This document shows, in pieces, positions 28,379 through 38,048 of a stretch of DNA of 64,000 bases. Both the position numbers and the translations under genes were made by a program. Position 1 is the stretch's first letter. Each line of letters starts with the position of its first letter. The stretch covers positions 1-64,000 of the forward strand of contig JAGAMG010000009.1 of NCBI GenBank assembly GCA_017624835.1, given 5' to 3'. Source of the stretch: Lachnospiraceae bacterium (lineage in GTDB: Bacteria; Bacillota; Clostridia; Lachnospirales; Lachnospiraceae). A model generated the notes under the pieces. The model worked only from the letters and a program-made list of their open reading frames with translations, was not told the DNA's origin and did not search any database.

Positions 28379-29800
28379 TTATTTCTTAAGTTTGGACAGG
28401 GAGCACACTACTTCTGTATTAGCGGTCCAAGGGAATTGATCCACTGCTACTGCCTTCTCCACCACATATCCATTCTCTAAAAACACCTCCAAATCCCGTA
28501 CCAGACTGGTAGGTTTACAGGATATGCAGACAATATGCTCTACACCATATGCAATAATCTTTGGCAATGCCTTGGGGTGGATGCCGTCTCTGGGGGGATC
28601 CAATATAATCATATCCGGTTTTTCTTCCACCTCATCCAATACCTTAAGCACATCTCCGGCAATAAACTCACAGTTGGAAAGACCATTATCCGCCGCATTG
28701 CGTTTGGCAGCCTCCACCGCTTCTTCTACGATTTCCACACCAATCACCTTGCCTGCCGCCGGTGCCATTAATTGGGCAATGGTTCCCGTTCCACTGTACA
28801 AATCAAAAACCGTCTTATCCTTTCCGCCCAAATCACCCACATATTCTCTGGCTGTTTCATAGAGTACAGCCGCACTGTAGGAATTGGTCTGGAAAAAGGA
28901 AAAGGTGGATATCTTAAATTTCAAGCCTAATAATTCTTCATAAAAGAAATCCTGACCATACAGAATATCCGTCCTGTCACTCTTTACCACATCTGCCAGA
29001 GAATCATTTACAATATGTAATATTCCGGCAAATTTTCCTTGTAAAGCGCCACTTTCCTGCAAATCCAACAAAGTTGCAAGCCAACCGGTAAGCAAAGCCT
29101 CTTCTGAAATGCTGCCCTTTTCCTCTCCTCTGGGTTTTTGGGAGGTAGTTACCAACGCCACAAGGATTTCTCCTGTGCCGGATGCCTTTCTTACAAGCAA
29201 ATGCCTTAAATATCCCTCGTGTCGCAGCCTGTGGAAAAAGGTTACTTCCTGCCCTGCAAAATATTCCTGTACAGTTTTCAAAATCAACCGATAGTCCGCA
29301 TCTACAATCTTGCAGTTTTCCACAGAAACAATGTCATAAAAGCTGCCCCTCTTATGCATACCAAGTGCTAAAGGACCACCCATATATTCATCCCCAAAAG
29401 AAAACTCCATTTTATTACGATATTCATATTCTCTGGGACTACCTTTAATACCTTCCCATACATACCCTTGCTCCTGACGGTTTAGTATATTATCTAACAG
29501 CCTTTTAACCTGAGCTTCCTTCACTGCCAATTGCTCCTCATAGGGCATGGACAGATATAAACATCCCCCACACAAACCAAAATGGGAACACGGATGACCT
29601 GTTTCAAGAGGTGATTTTTCAATCACCTCCAATAAACGGCCTTCCGCCTTCCCTTTTCTTACTTTGTTTACGGAGAGCTTAACCTTCTGTCCGGGCAGGC
29701 TGTTCTTTACGATAACGGTCTCTTCTCCCACACGCACGACTCCTTTGTTGGGAAAATCCACCCTCTCAACGATACCTTCATATACCTGTCCTTTTTTCAT
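28379..29800 (-). CDS. rlmD: 23S rRNA (uracil-5-)-methyltransferase RlmD/RlmCD family
   Basis: A 473-residue RumA-type methyltransferase. A TRAM domain (residues 1-55) starts MKKGQVYEGIVERVD. The 4Fe-4S cluster cysteines are CSHFGLCGGC near 75. The SAM site is VFDLYSGTGTIAQLM near 310, and the catalytic Cys is in HIVCISCKP near 415, with a Glu (NTEVVCSLSKL) at the C-terminus. It sets 5-methyluridine in 23S rRNA; which uridine (747 or 1939) is not certain. Start at 29800 after GAAGGAG, just past the stop of the preceding small gene. Confidence 0.93.
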   Translation of the reverse strand: MKKGQVYEGIVERVDFPNKGVVRVGEETVIVKNSLPGQKVKLSVNKVRKGKAEGRLLEVIEKSPLETGHPCSHFGLCGGCLYLSMPYEEQLAVKEAQVKRLLDNILNRQEQGYVWEGIKGSPREYEYRNKMEFSFGDEYMGGPLALGMHKRGSFYDIVSVENCKIVDADYRLILKTVQEYFAGQEVTFFHRLRHEGYLRHLLVRKASGTGEILVALVTTSQKPRGEEKGSISEEALLTGWLATLLDLQESGALQGKFAGILHIVNDSLADVVKSDRTDILYGQDFFYEELLGLKFKISTFSFFQTNSYSAAVLYETAREYVGDLGGKDKTVFDLYSGTGTIAQLMAPAAGKVIGVEIVEEAVEAAKRNAADNGLSNCEFIAGDVLKVLDEVEEKPDMIILDPPRDGIHPKALPKIIAYGVEHIVCISCKPTSLVRDLEVFLENGYVVEKAVAVDQFPWTANTEVVCSLSKLKK

Positions 29801-29804
29801 CTGC

Positions 29805-30065
29805 TTAGTTCGCTCCTTCGTCCTCGAAGAAATCATCTTCCTCATCAATTACATCAAATTCATCCTCGAAATCGTCTTCAAAATCCTCCAGATAGTCAGG
29901 AGTAAAATAACGATATACTGCATAAGCAATGGCTGCAACAGCAGCAACAACGCCGATGATTGCCAATACCCATAACAGGACATTACATTTCTTCTTTTCT
30001 TCTTCCTTCTTACCCAGAAGCTCGTTCAATTTTGCCATTTCCATTAAGTTTTCTAATTTGTTCAT
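29805..30065 (-). CDS. Small membrane protein with acidic tail
   Basis: An 86-residue protein. A charged helix (residues 1-27) is followed by one membrane helix (VLLWVLAIIGVVAAVAAIAY) and a strongly acidic tail rich in Asp, Glu and Phe (FEDDFEDEFDVIDEEDDFFE). Similar small proteins are common in Lachnospiraceae without a known role. Its stop is four bases upstream of the rlmD ATG, so the two are coupled. Confidence 0.7.
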   Translation of the reverse strand: MNKLENLMEMAKLNELLGKKEEEKKKCNVLLWVLAIIGVVAAVAAIAYAVYRYFTPDYLEDFEDDFEDEFDVIDEEDDFFEDEGAN

Positions 30066-30130
30066 AAAATATCCCGCCTTTCATTTAGCCATTCTTACTC
30101 TATTAGAATACCACATCTTACAAAAAATTA

Positions 30131-32428
30131 CTACACTCTTTTCAATTTTGCAAAGGATGCATACATAATTTTTTGACCTGCCTTATCAAAATTCACCGTA
30201 ACCTTATAATCTCTGGGTTCCCGGTCAATTGCAAGGACACTTCCTTCCCCATATTTTATGTGTTTTACCCTGTCACCCACACCATATTCCAAATCCGCCG
30301 GTGCCTGATAAGCCATTCCCTTTTGAAGTCCTGCCAATTGATTCAGACTGCTCATTCCCTTGGCTATAAAAGGCTTATCCGCCTTGGCAGTAGCTTTCGG
30401 ACGGGCTACAGCCTTGGGTCTGAAATCGTAGCTACCGGATGCCCCGACCTCAAATCCACCATAAATATCCTCCGCTCTGCGTCTTGGTGCCGGCGGCTTA
30501 TTATCCATGAGATTTTCCGGAATCTCCCGGACAAAACGACTGACCGGATTATATTGGGTTTCTCCCCGAATCATACGCATCTGGGCACAGGTAATGGTCA
30601 AATCCTCCATGGCTCTGGTAATGCCCACATAGGCAAGACGTCGCTCCTCCTCGATTTCTGCGGTATCATCAGACACAATGGTCATATAACTGGGGAACAG
30701 ACCATCCTCCATTCCTGCCAGATACACATGGGGAAATTCCAATCCCTTTGCACTGTGAAGAGTCATTAACAGCACCCTGTTATCCCCATCCTCCACATTA
30801 TCTATATCCGCTACCAGCGCAATTTCTTCCAAAAATTCCGACAAACTGGGCTCGTCATGACTTTGGTGATATACCACTGCTTTGGTAATCAATTCATCCA
30901 AATTGGACAGACGGTCTTCTGCCTGCTGCTCATCATCACTTTCATTACGGATATATTCCTCATAGCCGGTTCGCTCAATTACCGCCTGAATCAAATCCGG
31001 AATAGGATAGCTGTCCAATCCGCTTCTAAATACCTGAATCATATTCACAAAGCCACGGATTTTCTGCTCTGCTTTCCCCAGACTGCTTATTTGGTCTGAC
31101 TCACACATTGCCTCATAGAGGCTGATATCCCTGATTTCTGCATAATCCGCCACCTTTTCCACTGTGGTGGCACCAATGGCACGCTTGGGCACATTCACAA
31201 TACGGCGCAGTGCCACATCATCCCTGCCATTATCAATGGTTTTCAGATATGCCAGAATATCCTTGATTTCCTGTCTGGAATAGAAGTTAATTCCTCCTAC
31301 CACCTTGTAGGGAATCCCCTCCACTACCATCCGTTCCTCCAAAAGTCTGGCCTGGGCATTGGTGCGGTAAAGTACTGCAAAATCCTTGTACTCCGCCCCT
31401 TCCTTCTTTACCTTTCTTACAATATCATCAGCAATATATTCCGCCTCTTCATATGCCGTATCCATGGGTCTGAAATGAATCCGGTTACCGGCTCCTTTTT
31501 GGGTCCAAAGAGCCTTATCCTTTCTGCTGGTATTATTGCTGATTACTGCATTTGCAGCATCTAAAATATTCTGGGTAGAACGATAATTTTGCTCCAGCTT
31601 AATCACCTTTGCCTCAGGATACACCTTTTCATAATCCAATATATTTCTGATATTGGCACCGCGAAACTTGTAAATAGACTGGTCATCATCACCTACCACA
31701 CAGAGATTGCGGTAACCATCCGCAAGCAGCCGCACCAGTTCAAACTGAGCGGTATTGGTATCCTGGTACTCATCCACACAGATATAACGAAATCTCTCCT
31801 GATACTGATGCAGCACCTCCGGGCAGCTTTTCAAAAGCTCCACAGTCTTTACAATAATATCATCAAAATCCAAGGCATTATTCTTTTTCAAGGTTTCCTG
31901 ATATTCCCGATATACCTTGGCAATTATCTGCTTATTATATTCTCCCCTGGATTTTATCTCATACTCACGGACGTCCACCAATTCATCCTTTGCCGAAGAA
32001 ATAGCATTCATCAGTGTTCTTTCTTTATGAGTCTTGGTATCAATATCCAGTCTTTTACATACGCCCTTGATTACGGTCTTTTGGTCATCCGCATCATAAA
32101 TGGTAAAATTAGTATCATAACCAATTCTGTCAATATGTCTGCGCAGAATTCTCACACAGGTAGAATGAAAGGTTGCCACCCACACCTGATCTGCACCAAA
32201 ACCGGCAATATTATCTACACGCTCCCTCATTTCCTGAGCTGCCTTATTGGTAAAGGTTATGGCAAGGATATTCCAGGGATTCACTCCCATTTCATCAATC
32301 AAATAGGCAATTCTGTGAGTTAACACCCTGGTTTTTCCACTGCCCGCTCCTGCCAACAGAAGAAGCGGTCCTTCTGTGTGCAGCACCGCTTCCTTCTGTT
32401 CTCTATTTAAGGTATCATAAATACTCAT
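30131..32428 (-). CDS. pcrA: ATP-dependent DNA helicase PcrA/UvrD
   Basis: A 765-residue superfamily 1A helicase. Walker A is AGAGSGKTRVLTHR near 30, motif Ia follows, motif II is CVDEYQDTN near 225, motif III GDDDQSIYKFRGA near 250, motif IV NYRST near 285, and motif V is MTLHSAKGLEF near 560. The C-terminal Tudor-like segment GVGDRVKHIKYGEGSVLAID is the PcrA hallmark that contacts RNA polymerase. It acts in repair and replication. ATG at 32426-32428 overlaps the stop of the upstream GGDEF-EAL gene (ATGA). Confidence 0.95.
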   Translation of the reverse strand: MSIYDTLNREQKEAVLHTEGPLLLLAGAGSGKTRVLTHRIAYLIDEMGVNPWNILAITFTNKAAQEMRERVDNIAGFGADQVWVATFHSTCVRILRRHIDRIGYDTNFTIYDADDQKTVIKGVCKRLDIDTKTHKERTLMNAISSAKDELVDVREYEIKSRGEYNKQIIAKVYREYQETLKKNNALDFDDIIVKTVELLKSCPEVLHQYQERFRYICVDEYQDTNTAQFELVRLLADGYRNLCVVGDDDQSIYKFRGANIRNILDYEKVYPEAKVIKLEQNYRSTQNILDAANAVISNNTSRKDKALWTQKGAGNRIHFRPMDTAYEEAEYIADDIVRKVKKEGAEYKDFAVLYRTNAQARLLEERMVVEGIPYKVVGGINFYSRQEIKDILAYLKTIDNGRDDVALRRIVNVPKRAIGATTVEKVADYAEIRDISLYEAMCESDQISSLGKAEQKIRGFVNMIQVFRSGLDSYPIPDLIQAVIERTGYEEYIRNESDDEQQAEDRLSNLDELITKAVVYHQSHDEPSLSEFLEEIALVADIDNVEDGDNRVLLMTLHSAKGLEFPHVYLAGMEDGLFPSYMTIVSDDTAEIEEERRLAYVGITRAMEDLTITCAQMRMIRGETQYNPVSRFVREIPENLMDNKPPAPRRRAEDIYGGFEVGASGSYDFRPKAVARPKATAKADKPFIAKGMSSLNQLAGLQKGMAYQAPADLEYGVGDRVKHIKYGEGSVLAIDREPRDYKVTVNFDKAGQKIMYASFAKLKRV

Positions 32429-35400
32429 ACATCCTCCTGATTAAACTTCTTTAAAAATTCCCGGAATTCAGGAATGGGCATGGGCTTTGCAAAATAATAT
32501 CCCTGTACCACATCACAGTCGGCATTCTTCAGCATCTTTACCTGCTCCTCTGTTTCTACGCCCTCTGCCAATACCTTAAATCCAAGTCTCTTTAGCATTC
32601 TAATCAAATATTTGATAATCGTCAATGCATTTTCACCCTTTGCAGTATTCAGGGTGTCCTGTAAAAATTGTCTATCCAGCTTGATAGTATCCACAGTCAC
32701 TCTGCTTAACAGATTCAAGGAAGAATAACCACTTCCAAAATCATCCACAGAGACCTGAATTCCTCTGTCCCGCAGTGCCTGTGCATTGGAACTTAAACGG
32801 CTCATATCGGACATAAATACTGACTCCGTCAGCTCTGCCTCCAAAAGACAGCTTGGAACATTAAAATTATCCAATCGTTTTACGATGCTGGGCACAAAAT
32901 TACTGAATTCATTATGCCTTCTGGAAAAATTAACGGATATGGGAACTACCTCTTCTCCCAAATCAATTGCTTCCTTCAAGTATTCCATTACATGATCCAA
33001 TACAGCAAAATCAATCTTTGTAACAAAACCATTCCGCTCAGATACATCGATAAACTGACTGGGCATAATAATGGTTCCGTCCGGCTTAATCCATCTTACC
33101 AAAGCCTCCGCTCCCACAATTTTACCGCTCTTTAAAGAAACCTTTGGCTGAAGGTAGGCGTGAAACTCCTGATTATTATAGGCACTTACAATGTTTGCCA
33201 CAATAGTTTTAGTTGCTTCTACCTCCTGCTTTACTTCCTCCGTATATGCCACTACCGCAGTGGCCACACGCTGTTCCTTACACTTCTTTCTTGCCTCATT
33301 AGCATTATCCATGATAACTGCCACATTAAAATCGTCTTCTTTTACTTCATACATACCGGAGGCAATTACCAAATTACACTGATTAAACTGCTGATTTATC
33401 TTTTCCGTATAATTCCAGGTAAAATCTAAATAACTCTGCCATGCATCCTCCAGATTTTCTCCCTTTATCATTCCCAAGAAATGGTCGGAGGTTACCCTGC
33501 AAAAGCAAACATTCCTGTCATATTCATTCTGTAAGGCTTTGCCATAATCCTGCAACACCCCATCACCGGCACCATATCCATATACCTCATTCAGATATTG
33601 AAAATTGGAAAAATCCGTATAAACGCAGTACAGCCCCTTTTTACCATGCTCTGCCATATACTCTTCCATTAATGCCACAAAATGATTATATACAGGCAAA
33701 CCGGTTAATGCATCATAATTCAGTTTTCTGTCCAATTCTTCCCGTTTCCGTTCTTCCTCCCGAAGCTGACGCATATAGGTAAATATATGATTTGAAATAC
33801 GATTGAGAGTTTCTCTTTCCCGCTCCCAGTCCCTGTCATTTCTACGATCCGCATAGATAATACTTCCCCGATATCCGCTTACTTCCTTGGAAAAATTCAA
33901 AATCAGAGACTTTGCTCCTTCCGTATTTACACGTCTGGTATCTTCCTCCCTGTATACAAGAATGCCCTTATCATCACACCTGCCAAAAAGCTTGTCCCAT
34001 TCATAAACACCTTCCTGATACAGCCTCCTGGTATATTCATTCTTTTCCGTTCTGTTCCACTGATACAGAACTTCCTTTCCCTGCTCCTGATGCTCCACAC
34101 AAACCATATCATCCAAATCAAAAAAACGACAGGTTCTGTCACAAATTAACCTAAGGGCACTTGTGGTATTGGTTACATTTTCCAAAAGCTCCACACATAA
34201 AAGAATCAGCTCTTCATCATTTTTGATAAGCGTATCCTTTCTGATATAGCTTTCCCGATTCCGTTCACTATTTAAATAACTGGTTCTTTGGCTCTCTTCA
34301 CTTGCCCGAGAGTCCACAATCAGGCAGAAGCCCTTTCCCGCATCTTTCACTGTATAAAGAGCATTATCCGCCAATTGAAACAGCGCATTGTAATCTTTTA
34401 TGGTGCCGTCAATTTCCACCGCGCCGATACTACAGGAAATATGCAATCCGTTTTTTTCATCGTTATAACGGTCGGATAACAGAATATTTAATTCCTGCAT
34501 CTGCTTTTCTACTACTTCCCGCGTAGTATTTTCCACATATATCAGAAATTCATCGCCACCAATACGACCCCTGACAGCCTCCGGCAAAAGCCGGGACATT
34601 TCATCCGCAAAGGAACAAATAACCGCATCTCCAAACATATGCCCGTTAGTATCATTCAGCTTCTTAAAATTATCAATATCGCAGACAAGCAAATAAGAAA
34701 CCTCCCCGGGTTTCATATCAGCAATCCTCTTCGCCGCCATATTCTTGGCAGTCATATGATTATACAATCCGGTCAAAGAATCCTTTTGAGATTTCTCCTG
34801 CAGCTCCTTTTCCTTTTCCTTCTGCGCATCAATATTACGAATTTTTCCAAGCACACGTTCAGGAGTACCATCCTTTGCATATAAAGTCTTTCCGGTTACG
34901 GATACCCAATGATATTCTCCATCTGTTCCTTTCCTTCTCAGCTCAATTACAAAATTTTCCCTTCCGCTTCGCAAAGTTTCTGCCAATTGATAACCAACCT
35001 CAGCATCCTCTTCCTTAATGATATCCGAAAGACTTTTGGTATAATTCTGAGTAATCTGTCTGGAAAAAAGGATCCCATCACCGGTATTGGTATAGGTCAT
35101 ATGATCCGCTGCAATATCATACTCAAACATCATATCCCCGGACATTTTTATCACTGCTTTCAGCTTTTCCCGTTCCTTTTCCAACTCCTGCTGGGTATAT
35201 TTCATGCTTGTAATATCCGAAATCACACATTGCAGCACAGCACTTTTTTCATGCTTCTCCAACACATATGCCTGCATGGCACGCCATTCATACTGTTCTC
35301 CCTTATGAATTATCCTATACTCACCCCGAACAGTTTCTTCCTTCTCAATGGCAGCTTCAATATTTCTTTTTAAATTTTCCCAATCCGCATCCAATATGAT

Positions 35401-35565
35401 TTTCTCGTAATGATTCTCATATCGTTCTAAAAATTCCTCCCTGCTCATTTCCATCAAATCAAACAGAGGGTCGTTTGCATATTCCACAATCAGACCATTT
35501 TCATATCGCATTCTGGTCACAACACCGGGAATATTATTAATTAATTTTTCCAGCCCTTCCATCAT
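32425..35565 (-). CDS. Large PAS-GGDEF-GGDEF(degenerate)-EAL protein
   Basis: A 1046-residue soluble protein. Residues 10-130 and 130-260 look like two PAS domains. A GGDEF domain near 270-425 keeps the full signature (RIGGDEFLIY). A GAF-like region (440-600) follows, then a second GGDEF-like domain with a broken signature (RVTSDHFLGM, near 700), and a complete EAL domain with VGAEALVRW and DDFGSGYSSLNLL. It may make and break c-di-GMP. The last codons overlap the pcrA start, so the two genes are coupled, an unusual pairing. Confidence 0.9.
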   Translation of the reverse strand: MMEGLEKLINNIPGVVTRMRYENGLIVEYANDPLFDLMEMSREEFLERYENHYEKIILDADWENLKRNIEAAIEKEETVRGEYRIIHKGEQYEWRAMQAYVLEKHEKSAVLQCVISDITSMKYTQQELEKEREKLKAVIKMSGDMMFEYDIAADHMTYTNTGDGILFSRQITQNYTKSLSDIIKEEDAEVGYQLAETLRSGRENFVIELRRKGTDGEYHWVSVTGKTLYAKDGTPERVLGKIRNIDAQKEKEKELQEKSQKDSLTGLYNHMTAKNMAAKRIADMKPGEVSYLLVCDIDNFKKLNDTNGHMFGDAVICSFADEMSRLLPEAVRGRIGGDEFLIYVENTTREVVEKQMQELNILLSDRYNDEKNGLHISCSIGAVEIDGTIKDYNALFQLADNALYTVKDAGKGFCLIVDSRASEESQRTSYLNSERNRESYIRKDTLIKNDEELILLCVELLENVTNTTSALRLICDRTCRFFDLDDMVCVEHQEQGKEVLYQWNRTEKNEYTRRLYQEGVYEWDKLFGRCDDKGILVYREEDTRRVNTEGAKSLILNFSKEVSGYRGSIIYADRRNDRDWERERETLNRISNHIFTYMRQLREEERKREELDRKLNYDALTGLPVYNHFVALMEEYMAEHGKKGLYCVYTDFSNFQYLNEVYGYGAGDGVLQDYGKALQNEYDRNVCFCRVTSDHFLGMIKGENLEDAWQSYLDFTWNYTEKINQQFNQCNLVIASGMYEVKEDDFNVAVIMDNANEARKKCKEQRVATAVVAYTEEVKQEVEATKTIVANIVSAYNNQEFHAYLQPKVSLKSGKIVGAEALVRWIKPDGTIIMPSQFIDVSERNGFVTKIDFAVLDHVMEYLKEAIDLGEEVVPISVNFSRRHNEFSNFVPSIVKRLDNFNVPSCLLEAELTESVFMSDMSRLSSNAQALRDRGIQVSVDDFGSGYSSLNLLSRVTVDTIKLDRQFLQDTLNTAKGENALTIIKYLIRMLKRLGFKVLAEGVETEEQVKMLKNADCDVVQGYYFAKPMPIPEFREFLKKFNQEDV

Positions 35566-35598
35566 ATGCCGACTACCTTCTCCCTTTTATCTGCATCC

Positions 35599-36363
35599 TT
35601 ATTTCGTTTCTTCCACCTTTGTGAAATTCCATATACGCAAATTAAATTCCACAACCGGAGTATCACAATAGGCACATTTTTTTGCACCCACTCCAGGAAG
35701 CGGCGCCCCGCAATTCGGACAATTAAGTCCCAAACCTGCATCCCCCAGGTTTTCCACCATTTCCTGATCCTGAATATAGGAAACTTCCACATTATACTTG
35801 GTCTGCTTCTGCAAATCCTTGCGTCCCCTTAAAATTTTTCCATCCTTTTCCACATAGTTAATATATTCTACGGCGGACTGCAATACTACACTGCGCCGCC
35901 CTTTTGTTTTCCGATATTGATTGATTTCTGTTCTATGTATTTTAATATTCTCAAAATGCTCCCACTGCTCCTGATTTTGAAGCATTTGGATACGCATTTC
36001 CAATTCTTCCTCCAACTCATTGGTTCCTTCTGTTAAAAGAGAACTATTCTGTGCATCAATGCTACGCAGATAAGAGGTCAGAACATTTTCTACTCTGGTT
36101 TTCATTTCGTCATAATGAAATTCCGGAAAATCCTTCATAATAGCGGGTAGATATAAATTGGTAGCAGAAGAAACCGACTTAGGTGTTATTGCCTCTTCTG
36201 TCTCAAGATTCTGAAATCCCTTTACCAAGGAATCTGTTCCAAACATCACATTGGAAAGATTTCTTACTTTATTCCTAATTTTAACATATGCACCATAAAT
36301 GACTCCTGCCAATATCAGCAGTAACACCAATATAATGATAATTGCAACTAAATTCCCATTCAC
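35599..36363 (-). CDS. Tim44-like domain membrane protein with zinc ribbon
   Basis: A 254-residue protein. One N-terminal membrane helix (LVAIIIILVLLLILAGVIYG) is followed by a Tim44/TIM44-like helical-beta domain (residues 60-205, including ITPKSVSSATNLYLPAIMKD and FPEFHYDEMKTRVENVL). A C-terminal zinc ribbon has CPNCGAPLPGVG and CAYC, four cysteines in all. It lies between the SPFH gene and the large c-di-GMP gene; a weak hairpin separates it from the former. Such pairs remind one of YdjG/YdjH-type envelope-stress proteins of Bacillus. Confidence 0.75.
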   Translation of the reverse strand: MNGNLVAIIIILVLLLILAGVIYGAYVKIRNKVRNLSNVMFGTDSLVKGFQNLETEEAITPKSVSSATNLYLPAIMKDFPEFHYDEMKTRVENVLTSYLRSIDAQNSSLLTEGTNELEEELEMRIQMLQNQEQWEHFENIKIHRTEINQYRKTKGRRSVVLQSAVEYINYVEKDGKILRGRKDLQKQTKYNVEVSYIQDQEMVENLGDAGLGLNCPNCGAPLPGVGAKKCAYCDTPVVEFNLRIWNFTKVEETK

Positions 36364-36411
36364 TTTCTCTTCGTAACCTTTCCCTTAAAATGTAACAAAG
36401 CGCAGCAAACA

Positions 36412-36446
36412 TCCGCCCTATTACAGGCAGATGCCGGCTGCGTATT
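36412..36446 (-). terminator. Weak hairpin between SPFH and Tim44-like genes
   Basis: CGCAGC...GCTGCG encloses two further pairing blocks (GGCATCTGCC/GGGCGGATGTTT) on the minus strand. The T tail is short, so it is more likely an attenuating or stabilising hairpin than a full stop. Confidence 0.45.
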
Positions 36447-36459
36447 TTTTTACATCTAA

Positions 36460-37866
36460 TTACTTTTTGTCGTTATCGTCAAAGATATCTCCGCACTCAG
36501 GACAGAATTTCGGAGGATTTGCAGGGTCTTCCGGTTCCCATCCACATTTATCGCACTTGTACAAGGGCGCTCCCTCAGGCTTCTTACTTCCACAGTTCTG
36601 ACAGAACTTACCCTGATTTACCGTTCCGCAGCTACAGGTCCAGCCTGCCTCTGAGGGCTTGGGTGAACCACAGTTTGTACAGAATTTACCTCTGTTGTCT
36701 CCCTGACCACAACTACAGCTCCAGCCAAGAACGGGTGCCTGTGAAGCAGCCGCTTGAGCGCCGCCATTTGCAGATTGGTTCATTCCACCCATGGGTGCTG
36801 CATTCATTTGCTGATTCTGCATCATTTGCTGTTGCTGCATCATTGCCTGATTCTGTGCATCCATCTGGAAAAGCTGGTTTGCATTCATACCGCCTACCAT
36901 ATTTGCCATATTCATATTTGCAAAAGCCATCATGGGACCGGTTGCCGTATTGGATGCTGCCATCTTCATTGCCTCAGCCTGAGCAGTGGAAAGATTTGCC
37001 GCTGCCATTCCTGCATTACGGAATACCGCAGTCTTCTGCAAATCCTTAATCATTTTCTCGTCTTCTTCTGAAGCCTTTACGGAATTAATATTCAAGGTAA
37101 CAATCTCAATACCTCTCAATTCACTCCAAAGGGAAGACAATTCCTCATTTACTGCTCTTGCAAGCTCCAAGCTATGTGCGGGAATTTCACTGTAACGAAC
37201 TCCCATTGCAGAAATCTTTGCAAAAGCAGGCTGCAATGCAGTCATCAGCTCCGACTTCATTTGGCTTGCCATCTGAGAACGCTTATAGCTGTCTGTTACA
37301 TTTCCACATACATTTTTGTAGAACAACAAGGGATCCACTAATCGGAAGGAATATTCACCATTACAACGGATTGCAATATCCACATCCAAACCAATATTCC
37401 TGTCAACCACACGGAACGGAATGGGATTCGCTGTTCCGAAAAGGTTGCTCATAATTTCCTTGATATTAAAATAATAAACTCTCTGATCCTTAGCTGTATT
37501 GCCACCAAAGGAAATACGTCTACCCATTCCAAGGAAGGTATTCTTTATATTCTCGCCAAGATTACCATACAAAAGGCTGGGCTCCGTGGATGCGTCATAT
37601 ACAAATTCTCCTGCATCCGCACAAAACTCCACAATACCGCCCTGATCTACGATAATCATACACTGTCCTTCATTTACAGCAATAATAGAACCGTTTGATA
37701 TAATATTGTTCGTCCCATTTGTGTTGTTATTGCGACCTTCTGTAACTCTTTTTTGTCCCTTCACTACCAACACATCATTGGAAAGAGAATCACAATAAAA
37801 ATATTCTCTCCACTGGTCTGCCATCATGCCGCTGATGGCGTCTTTTGCAGCTTTTATTAAACCCAT
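36460..37866 (-). CDS. SPFH-domain protein with multiple zinc ribbons (YdjI-like)
   Basis: A 468-residue protein, start at 37866 after GGAGG. Residues 1-280 form the SPFH/virion-core type domain (MGLIKAAKDAISGMMADQW at the start, VVDRNIGLDVDIAIRCN in the middle). A Met/Ala/Gln/Asn-rich linker follows at about 290-380. The C-terminus has three zinc ribbons of CxxC pairs: CSCGQGDN...CTNCG, CSCGTVNQG...CQNCG and CDKCGWEP...CPECG. It resembles B. subtilis YdjI, an SPFH protein that works with PspA. First gene of the run toward pcrA; no pspA in the window. Confidence 0.8.
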   Translation of the reverse strand: MGLIKAAKDAISGMMADQWREYFYCDSLSNDVLVVKGQKRVTEGRNNNTNGTNNIISNGSIIAVNEGQCMIIVDQGGIVEFCADAGEFVYDASTEPSLLYGNLGENIKNTFLGMGRRISFGGNTAKDQRVYYFNIKEIMSNLFGTANPIPFRVVDRNIGLDVDIAIRCNGEYSFRLVDPLLFYKNVCGNVTDSYKRSQMASQMKSELMTALQPAFAKISAMGVRYSEIPAHSLELARAVNEELSSLWSELRGIEIVTLNINSVKASEEDEKMIKDLQKTAVFRNAGMAAANLSTAQAEAMKMAASNTATGPMMAFANMNMANMVGGMNANQLFQMDAQNQAMMQQQQMMQNQQMNAAPMGGMNQSANGGAQAAASQAPVLGWSCSCGQGDNRGKFCTNCGSPKPSEAGWTCSCGTVNQGKFCQNCGSKKPEGAPLYKCDKCGWEPEDPANPPKFCPECGDIFDDNDKK

Positions 37867-38048
37867 TAACTCATCCTCCAATTTTTATATTCAGATGTAT
37901 AACCCGTTACATTCTATTTTAACAAATTTTATGTATTCTCTCAACCGCTTTTGAGAAATATTCTTTACAAAAACGTATTTTTATGCGAGTATATACATTA
38001 CAGGAAATACATCCTACTAAACTATACCAAAGAAGGAATTAAAAATAT

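Noticed and set aside
31589-32323. 244-residue plus-strand ORF inside pcrA
   Set aside because: It lies antisense to conserved helicase motifs and has no family features or ribosome site.
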